From contig CAMBHH010000208.1 of the NCBI GenBank assembly GCA_945866505.1, positions 1 to 5,625 of the forward strand: DNA of 5,625 nucleotides. Reading direction: 5' to 3'. This DNA is from Flavobacterium psychrophilum. Lineage in GTDB: Bacteria > Bacteroidota > Bacteroidia > Flavobacteriales > Flavobacteriaceae. Shown one piece after another: positions 1-4,163 of this stretch. The notes beneath the pieces were generated by a model, which was given only the letters and a program-made list of their open reading frames with translations, ran no database searches and was not told the DNA's origin. The translations under genes were made by a program, and so were the position numbers. Each line of letters begins with the position of its first letter. The first letter of the stretch is position 1.

Positions 1-278
1 AAACCTACTTTTTGAAATTCTTCGACCGTGCCATTACTGTTCTCACAAACCAATTTTATCAACTGGAAAGGGTGATCAGCATAGCCATAAATTTCGGTAC
101 GATTACAAGTTGATGTTACAATTAAACCCTCAATACCTTCCTCTTTAGCTTGCAGAAGTACTTGAGTTTTTGCTTTGGAATCCAAACTAAACTTACCTCT
201 CACTTCAGCATCAGCTTTCTTGTAACTCAATCCTATGGAATAGAAAGTTTTGTGTTTTGCTATAGTTCCTTTTTGCAT
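1..278 (-). CDS. hemA: Glutamyl-tRNA reductase HemA, N-terminal part (gene runs off the left edge)
   Basis: Reading the complement from an ATG at 278 gives 92 open codons without a stop up to the window edge. The product begins MQKGTIAKHKTFYSIGLSYK and carries the hallmark TSTCNRTEIYG at residues 55-65. Cys58 aligns with the catalytic cysteine that forms the thioester with glutamate. This enzyme reduces glutamyl-tRNA(Glu) with NADPH to glutamate-1-semialdehyde, the first committed and usually rate-limiting step of tetrapyrrole synthesis by the C5 route, in the cytoplasm. The family is about 410-420 residues long, so only the start of the catalytic N-terminal domain is present; the NADPH-binding and dimerisation domains lie outside the window. 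The ATG start fits a well-placed promoter about 30 bases upstream. The gene is divergent from the AraC-type regulator gene and shares its control region. Identification is firm. Confidence 0.95.
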   Translation of the reverse strand, partial: MQKGTIAKHKTFYSIGLSYKKADAEVRGKFSLDSKAKTQVLLQAKEEGIEGLIVTSTCNRTEIYGYADHPFQLIKLVCENSNGTVEEFQKVG

Positions 279-294
279 AAATACTATTAATTCT

Positions 295-346
295 AAAAGT
301 GAAACAAAAGTATTGCTATCCTTTTTATAAAAGTAACGCTAAAAGT
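295..346. repeat. Helically spaced AAAAGT direct repeats in the hemA/regulator control region
   Basis: AAAAGT occurs at 295-300, 306-311, 329-334 and 341-346, with steps of 11, 23 and 12 bases, that is about one, two and one helical turns. Two of the copies extend to a 13-base direct repeat, AAAAGTATTGCTA (306-318) and AAAAGTAACGCTA (329-341), identical at 11 of 13 positions. The inner pair covers the -7 box and the spacer/-33 zone of the hemA promoter. A further AAAAGT lies at 380-385. AraC-family proteins commonly bind direct half-sites about two turns apart, so this is a candidate operator for the adjacent regulator. Part of the identity comes from the -7 consensus itself and from the AT-rich background. 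Confidence 0.5.
305..337 (-). promoter_or_regulatory. Predicted Bacteroidota-type promoter of hemA
   Basis: The complement of 305-312 reads TACTTTTG, a perfect match to the Bacteroidota -7 consensus TAnnTTTG. A weak TTAC stands where the -33 TTG would be expected, at about 333-336. The predicted transcription start is near 299-301, leaving a leader of about 21-23 bases before the hemA ATG at 278. The box overlaps one copy of a 13-bp direct repeat, so a protein bound there would interfere with or assist the polymerase. The -7 box is convincing; the -33 box is poor, which suits a promoter that needs an activator. Confidence 0.6.
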
Positions 347-406
347 TCTTTTTGTGTCGCTGTGGGATATTTTGATAAAAAAAGTAATTTTTCTGGTAAT
401 TTGTTT

Positions 407-414
407 TATTTTTG
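407..414 (+). promoter_or_regulatory. Candidate -7 box for the AraC-type regulator gene
   Basis: TATTTTTG matches TAnnTTTG on the plus strand. No clear TTG is found 17-21 bases upstream, so the promoter is only half supported. A start near 418-421 would give a leader of about 87 bases before the ATG at 507, or about 60 bases before the alternative TTG at 480. I saw no strong hairpin or riboswitch-like structure in this leader. Confidence 0.35.
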
Positions 415-506
415 TGCTGAGATCAGGGCTTTTTAACGACTTTGTTTAGAACAATTCTAAATAGTTATGTTTTAAATACTTGAACATTTTTTTAAAAAAC
501 ATCGCT

Positions 507-1379
507 ATGAGTTCTAAAGAAGAGATAAAAATTGATGATGATTTTATTTTACTTCGGTTTCAAAATGACACAGAGATAACTGTAATTGAAGAACATCAAG
601 TAACTATTGGGTTTATTCAGTTTCATTTTGGATTAAAAGGGAGTGCCAAATTCATTTTCAACCAAGGAAATTACACTTTAGATTTAAAAGAAGAGAAATC
701 TCTACTGTTTTACAATCCACAAAAAGAATTGCCTCTCTACCTTGAAATCGCACCAAAATCGTGGCTCATTACCATTCTGGTTTCAATAAAAAAATTTCAC
801 GGACTGTTCTCTACTCATTCAGATCACATTCCTTTTTTGAGTGTGGAAAACCGCGATAAGAAATATTATGGAGAAGAAAACATCAGCCCATCAATGGCGA
901 TTGTACTGAACCAGATGTTTCATTATAACTTAAATCCTTCTATAAAAAATTTATATTACAAAGGGAAAGGTTATGAATTATTGAGTTTATTTTTCAATAG
1001 AAATGAAGATCCGAATGCTGAGCAATGTCCGTTTTTGATAGACGAAGAGAATGTTTTGAAAATTAAAAAAGCCAAAGAAATTATCATTGCCAATATGGCT
1101 GAGCCACCAGGATTACAGGAATTGGCGGACCAAATCGGACTAACTTTGAAAAAATTAAAAATGGGTTTCAAACAAATTTATGGCGATACAGTTTATGGCT
1201 TTTTATTTGACTACAAAATGGATTCTGCAAGAAAATTATTGGATAGCGGTTCCTATAATGTAAACGAAGTAGGGTTGAAAATTGGCTACAGCACCGGAAG
1301 TCATTTTATTGCGGCTTTTAAGAAGAAATTTGGCACTACACCTAAGAAATATTTGATGGCAATTAATCCGATTATGTAA
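507..1379 (+). CDS. AraC-family transcriptional regulator with PchR-like DNA-binding domain
   Basis: A 290-residue product with a divergent N-terminal region (about 1-190, probably the effector or dimerisation domain, no recognisable motif) and a typical AraC C-terminal domain with two helix-turn-helix units at about residues 203-224 and 251-274. The second contains EVGLKIGYSTGSHFIAAFKK followed by the family signature FGTTPKKYL. The segment LADQIGL...KLKMGFKQIYG resembles PchR, the iron/siderophore-responsive subgroup. It lies between divergent hemA and the hemH-hemJ genes, which suggests control of heme or iron genes; this is an inference from position. I chose the ATG at 507. An in-frame TTG at 480 would add nine residues (MNIFLKNIA) and cannot be excluded, as neither start has a Shine-Dalgarno site. 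No terminator hairpin is evident after the stop. Family assignment is sure; the effector and targets are unknown. Confidence 0.9.
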   Translation: MSSKEEIKIDDDFILLRFQNDTEITVIEEHQVTIGFIQFHFGLKGSAKFIFNQGNYTLDLKEEKSLLFYNPQKELPLYLEIAPKSWLITILVSIKKFHGLFSTHSDHIPFLSVENRDKKYYGEENISPSMAIVLNQMFHYNLNPSIKNLYYKGKGYELLSLFFNRNEDPNAEQCPFLIDEENVLKIKKAKEIIIANMAEPPGLQELADQIGLTLKKLKMGFKQIYGDTVYGFLFDYKMDSARKLLDSGSYNVNEVGLKIGYSTGSHFIAAFKKKFGTTPKKYLMAINPIM

Positions 1380-1406
1380 AGTGAAAAAGAATTATTTCAA
1401 AACATA

Positions 1407-1434
1407 TTTGTTATCACAAAAGTAATTACATTTG
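1407..1434 (+). promoter_or_regulatory. Predicted mazEF promoter, giving a leaderless or near-leaderless mRNA
   Basis: TACATTTG at 1427-1434 matches the -7 consensus TAnnTTTG and TTTG at 1407-1410 matches the -33 box. The spacer of 16 bases is slightly short. The expected transcription start falls at about 1438-1441, on or next to the mazE ATG at 1439. The only other weak -7 box upstream is CATATTTG (1403-1410), which lacks a -33 partner. Confidence 0.5.
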
Positions 1435-1435
1435 T
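1416..1435. promoter_or_regulatory. Palindromic operator candidate overlapping the mazEF promoter
   Basis: ACAAAAGTAATTACATTTGT is a 20-bp palindrome in which nine of the ten symmetric pairs are complementary (only 1421/1430 fails). It covers the whole -7 box and ends three bases before the mazE start codon. MazE-type antitoxins bind palindromes in their own promoters through the AbrB-like domain, with MazF as co-repressor, so this is the natural autoregulatory site. Its symmetry also produces a TAnnTTTG match on the opposite strand (complement of 1417-1424). Confidence 0.55.
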
Positions 1436-1438
1436 CGT

Positions 1439-1699
1439 ATGATAAACTCGCACCAAACACAGATTATTAAAATTGGAAATTCAAACGGAGTAAGAATTCC
1501 TAAAGAATTTCTGCAAGGTTTTTTAACCAAAAATGTTGTTATTGAACAAGTCAACGATAGTTTAATTATTTCTCCCGTTCAATCCAAAATTACTCCCAGA
1601 AGTAAATGGAATGCAATCTTGTCGAAAATGAAAATCGAAAAAGACGAAGATCTTAACGATTTTGATACCACTCTAAATGACGGTTTAGATGATTTATAA
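1439..1699 (+). CDS. mazE: MazE-like antitoxin (AbrB/MazE swapped-hairpin DNA-binding protein)
   Basis: An 86-residue protein. Residues about 5-45 form the AbrB/MazE domain: IIKIGNSNGVRIPKEFL is the classic dimer-forming, DNA-binding signature. The C-terminal third is acidic and probably disordered, ending NDGLDDL, as expected for the tail that wraps around MazF and blocks its RNA-binding face. The role is to neutralise the toxin encoded next door and, as dimer or complex, to repress the shared promoter. The reading frame overlaps mazF by 11 bases, the usual sign of translational coupling. No later in-frame start would keep the DNA-binding signature intact, so the ATG at 1439 is favoured even though the promoter would place transcription start at the same spot. 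GC is about 31% by hand count, lower than hemH. Confidence 0.88.
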   Translation: MINSHQTQIIKIGNSNGVRIPKEFLQGFLTKNVVIEQVNDSLIISPVQSKITPRSKWNAILSKMKIEKDEDLNDFDTTLNDGLDDL

Positions 1700-2012
1700 A
1701 AAATGGGATGTTGTATTGGTTGATTTGAACCCAACCAAAGGCAGCGAAATTTCTAAAATTAGACCCTGTTTGGTAGTTTCGCCAAACGTTGTGAATACAT
1801 ATATGAATACTATTGTTGTCGTACCTTTTACTTCAAAACCTAAAGATTATCCGTTTCGAATGGCAACAAATCATAAAAATATTTCTGGAGAATTGTGTTT
1901 TGATCATATTAAAAGTATAGATAAAAGTCGAATCGTCAAAGTTGACGGTCAAATCAATAAAAATTTACGATTGGAAATTAACAACCTATTGATTGAGTTT
2001 TTTAATGAGTAA
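1689..2012 (+). CDS. mazF: MazF-family endoribonuclease toxin (PemK/MazF)
   Basis: A 107-residue protein of normal family length. It begins with WDVVLVDLNPTKGSEISKIRPCLVVSP, split over the first two strands of the fold. The catalytic Arg25 (in KIRP) and Thr48 (in VPFTS) fall at the same residue numbers as in the Bacillus subtilis enzyme. The downstream GELCFDHIKSIDKSRIVK segment (about 67-84) is the other conserved MazF block. MazF toxins cut mRNA or other RNA at short specific sequences and arrest growth when the labile antitoxin is lost; the recognition sequence cannot be predicted from this. All key residues are present, so the toxin looks active. Its ATG lies inside the end of mazE. A lipoprotein gene follows 23 bases downstream with no terminator between them. 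Confidence 0.9.
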   Translation: MIYKKWDVVLVDLNPTKGSEISKIRPCLVVSPNVVNTYMNTIVVVPFTSKPKDYPFRMATNHKNISGELCFDHIKSIDKSRIVKVDGQINKNLRLEINNLLIEFFNE

Positions 2013-2035
2013 ATATTTATCAGAATATTTGAATT

Positions 2036-2413
2036 ATGAAAAAAATATTTTTGTTTATAGTGGTTGTTTTACTAAGCTGCAAATCAAAAGAAGCATTAGC
2101 TACATCAGAAAATCAAAAACAAGCTTTACAAGATATTAAAGCAGATAGCGTAAAAGTATTCACTTTTGGTTTACCATTTATATCTCCTATTGAATCCGAA
2201 AGAAAAGCAAACGAAATTAAGCAAAACAAAATTAGTAATGTATACCGGAAATATGGGCTATATAGAAAAAATATGGGATGTGTAGTTAACACTAAAGAAG
2301 ATAAATCTAGAAAAGAATATCATAAAATTACAGACGCTTATCTTGAGGAAAGAAATGGAAAGGCCTGGAAAAAAAAACTAGAAAAGGAAATTAATAATAT
2401 AATTGAAAATTAA
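2036..2413 (+). CDS. Small predicted lipoprotein of unknown function
   Basis: A 125-residue protein with a type II signal peptide: MKK, a hydrophobic run IFLFIVVVLL, then the lipobox LLSC with lipidation expected on Cys15. The mature part is polar and lysine-rich. It has a central NVYRKYGLYRKNMGCVVN segment (Cys82) and ends with a charged, probably helical stretch, AYLEERNGKAWKKKLEKEIN. I do not recognise a characterised family; short lipoproteins with a similar layout occur in flavobacteria. The residues after Cys15 (KSKE) are not strongly acidic, so there is no clear surface-export signal and a periplasm-facing membrane anchor is likelier. GC is only about 28% by hand count, the lowest in the window, which suggests recent acquisition with mazEF. 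Its stop lies one base before the hemH ATG. It is probably co-transcribed with mazEF, but whether it has a role with them is unknown. Confidence 0.75.
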   Translation: MKKIFLFIVVVLLSCKSKEALATSENQKQALQDIKADSVKVFTFGLPFISPIESERKANEIKQNKISNVYRKYGLYRKNMGCVVNTKEDKSRKEYHKITDAYLEERNGKAWKKKLEKEINNIIEN

Positions 2414-2414
2414 A

Positions 2415-3428
2415 ATGAAAGGTGTATTACTTGTAAATCTTGGCTCACCAGAAAGCCCAACTGCAAAAGACGTTAAACCGTATTTAGATGAATTTTTGAT
2501 GGACAAATACGTGATTGACGTGCCATTTTTATTACGAGCCTTGTTGGTTCGTGGTATTATTTTGCAAACAAGGCCAAAAAAATCCGCGGAAGCTTATGCG
2601 CGTATTTGGACTCCCGAAGGATCGCCATTGATTGTAATTTCGAAAAAAATGCATCAAAAAGTAGTTCAAAAAACTGAAATACCAGTTGCATTGGCGATGC
2701 GATATGGCACAATTACAATTCTAAAAGGCTTGCAGGAATTGCACGACAAAGGTGTTAATGAAGTGATGCTTTTCCCATTGTATCCGCAACACGCAATGGC
2801 ATCAACCACCACGATTTTAGTTTTGGCCGAAGAACTGCGTCAGAAGCATTTTCCGGATATGAAATTTACCATTGTACCTGCATTTTATAATAAACCCGAT
2901 TATATCAAAGTTTTGGCCGAAAGTATTCAAAAACATTTGGAAGGATTTGATTATGAGCATTTGTTATTCTCCTATCACGGTATTCCAAAAAGACATATTC
3001 GCAAGACGGATATTACCAAATCACATTGTAAAATCGACCGAACCTGTTGTAGCACTCCCTCGCCAGCGCACGAGTTTTGCTACAGCCATCAATGCTATGA
3101 AACTACAAAATTAGTGACCGAATATTTGAATATTCCTAAAGAAAAATACAGCCAAACTTTTCAATCTCGCTTGGCAGGAGATAAATGGTTAACACCTTAC
3201 ACCGATGTCGAAGTAAACAAAATGCCCGAAAAAGGAATCAAGAAATTGGCAGTGGTTACTCCAGCTTTCGTTGCCGATTGTTTAGAAACTTTGGAAGAAA
3301 TTGCAATGGAAGCCAACGAACAATTTTTGCATCACGGTGGAGAAGAATTTATGGCAATTCCGTGTTTGAATGACGAGGAAGAGTGGTGCAATTTAGTTAC
3401 TAAATGGATTGAAGATTGGGCTAAATAA
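2415..3428 (+). CDS. hemH: Ferrochelatase HemH with internal cysteine cluster
   Basis: A 337-residue enzyme that inserts Fe2+ into protoporphyrin IX to make heme, the last step of the protoporphyrin-dependent pathway. It starts MKGVLLVNLGSP, the usual N-terminus. Other family marks are SYHGIPKRH with the metal-site His188 and FVADCLETLEEI with the conserved Glu291. Between them an inserted segment carries Cys205, Cys211, Cys212 and Cys222 (HC-x5-CC-x9-C), then Cys227. One known class of ferrochelatases, described for Myxococcus xanthus, binds a [2Fe-2S] cluster through four cysteines in an internal segment of about 20 residues, and this pattern fits it. The C-terminus has no animal-type cysteine triad. 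I chose ATG 2415; the in-frame TTG at 2403 lies inside the preceding gene and would add MKIK before the canonical start. Only one base separates it from the lipoprotein stop, so translation is probably coupled. hemJ follows. Confidence 0.95.
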   Translation: MKGVLLVNLGSPESPTAKDVKPYLDEFLMDKYVIDVPFLLRALLVRGIILQTRPKKSAEAYARIWTPEGSPLIVISKKMHQKVVQKTEIPVALAMRYGTITILKGLQELHDKGVNEVMLFPLYPQHAMASTTTILVLAEELRQKHFPDMKFTIVPAFYNKPDYIKVLAESIQKHLEGFDYEHLLFSYHGIPKRHIRKTDITKSHCKIDRTCCSTPSPAHEFCYSHQCYETTKLVTEYLNIPKEKYSQTFQSRLAGDKWLTPYTDVEVNKMPEKGIKKLAVVTPAFVADCLETLEEIAMEANEQFLHHGGEEFMAIPCLNDEEEWCNLVTKWIEDWAK

Positions 3429-3429
3429 T

Positions 3430-3491
3430 AAGGTTTAAAAGTTTAAGGTTTAAAGTTGTTTAACTAACTTAAACCTTTAACTCTAAACTTT
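3430..3491. repeat. Imperfect palindromic repeat between hemH and hemJ, possible terminator
   Basis: AAGGTTTAA (3445-3453) pairs with TTAAACCTT (3469-3477), and a further outer stem is possible between AAAGTTTA (3438-3445) and TAAACTTT (3484-3491), separated on the right by a six-base bulge. The left side is also a direct repeat: AAGGTTTAAAAGTTT (3430-3444) followed by AAGGTTTAAAGTTGTTT (3445-3461). The AGGTTTAAA-type composition resembles intergenic palindromes I associate with Flavobacterium genomes. As RNA it could form a long AT-rich hairpin that attenuates or processes the hemH-hemJ transcript, but no good U-tract follows, so I do not call it a clear terminator. Confidence 0.6.
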
Positions 3492-3504
3492 GAAACAAAG
3501 AAAA

Positions 3505-4062
3505 ATGGAACTCTACAACTATCTAAAATCTCTTCATCTCATTTTTGTCATCACTTGGTTTGCTGGACTATTTTATATTGTTCGATTGTTTGTGTACCAA
3601 ATTGAAGCAAACGACAAACCTTCGCCTGAAAAGGAGATTTTGCAAAAACAATACAAAATAATGACCTATCGCTTGTGGTACATTATCACTTGGCCCTCAG
3701 CGGTTTTGGCGAGTTTTTTTGCCTTTTGGATGTTGTTTTTTACCGATTTAGGCAAAGCTTGGTTGCAAATGCCTTGGATGCACGTAAAACTTGGCTTTGT
3801 TTTTGCGCTGTATTTTTACCATTATAAATGCCACATAATATTCAAAGAATTGCAAAACGACCAGGTAAAATACACCACAAATTATATGCGTTTGTGGAAC
3901 GAAGGCGCTACCATTATCTTGTTCGCCGTGGTTTTTTTAGTCATTCTGAAAAATGCCGTCAACTGGATTTATGGCGTGGTCGGAATTGTATTGTTTGCGG
4001 TTTTGATTATGTTGGGTTTCAAGTTTTACAAACGAATACGAGAAAAAAATAGTGGTCAGTAA
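3505..4062 (+). CDS. hemJ: Protoporphyrinogen IX oxidase HemJ (CopD-like membrane protein)
   Basis: A 185-residue integral membrane protein matching the HemJ/UPF0093 family: MELYNYLKSLHLIFVITWFAG at the start with conserved His11, then GLFYIVRLFVY with Arg27, WMHVKLG with His93 and Lys95, and MRLWNEGATIILFAVVFLVI with Arg129, Asn132 and Glu133. Four hydrophobic segments are visible at about 5-30, 58-80, 90-108 and 135-175, the last long enough for two helices. HemJ oxidises protoporphyrinogen IX to protoporphyrin IX at the inner membrane, delivering the substrate for HemH, whose gene lies just upstream. Annotation pipelines often label it a CopD family protein. I chose ATG 3505; an in-frame TTG at 3490 lies within the right arm of the upstream palindrome, so it is unlikely to be the start. 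The presence of hemJ argues for the protoporphyrin rather than the coproporphyrin branch. Confidence 0.9.
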   Translation: MELYNYLKSLHLIFVITWFAGLFYIVRLFVYQIEANDKPSPEKEILQKQYKIMTYRLWYIITWPSAVLASFFAFWMLFFTDLGKAWLQMPWMHVKLGFVFALYFYHYKCHIIFKELQNDQVKYTTNYMRLWNEGATIILFAVVFLVILKNAVNWIYGVVGIVLFAVLIMLGFKFYKRIREKNSGQ

Positions 4063-4082
4063 TCAGCATAATAGTAATCAGC
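4058..4082. repeat. Two copies of a 10-bp direct repeat at the end of hemJ
   Basis: AGTAATCAGC occurs at 4058-4067 and 4073-4082, a period of 15. The first copy includes the hemJ stop codon. No known element is recognised; it may be slippage-derived intergenic sequence. Confidence 0.5.
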
Positions 4083-4121
4083 TGTTGGAATATAAAACAA
4101 AACCCTGGACGCAAGTTGCTA

Positions 4122-4155
4122 ACTGAATACTAAAAAACCGAACACTGAATACTAA
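4122..4155. repeat. Two copies of a 12-bp direct repeat upstream of the histidine kinase
   Basis: ACTGAATACTAA occurs at 4122-4133 and again at 4144-4155, 22 bases apart, ending nine bases before the kinase ATG. The spacing is about two helical turns, so a dimeric regulator site is possible, but simple intergenic repeats of this composition are also plausible in flavobacteria. No TAnnTTTG promoter box was found in the gap 4063-4163. Confidence 0.5.
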
Positions 4156-4163
4156 TAAAAAAG

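Noticed and set aside
279..506. Riboswitch or small RNA in the divergent control region
   Set aside because: No conserved riboswitch core or GC-rich stem was visible; the region is AT-rich promoter-like sequence.
971..1171. Minus-strand open frame of 66 codons
   Set aside because: It lies wholly inside the well-supported AraC-type gene, has no family resemblance and no promoter, and is best explained as an antisense shadow.
2398..2405. TATAATTG as a possible hemH promoter -7 box
   Set aside because: It has one mismatch to TAnnTTTG, would start transcription at about the hemH ATG, and lies in a very AT-rich stretch where such matches are expected by chance.
2872..3373. Two plus-strand open frames in another frame of hemH
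   Set aside because: Both are within the ferrochelatase coding region, in a frame giving no recognisable domain.
3828..4052. Plus-strand 74-codon frame inside hemJ
   Set aside because: Alternative-frame shadow; arginine-rich sequence with no membrane segments or known motif.
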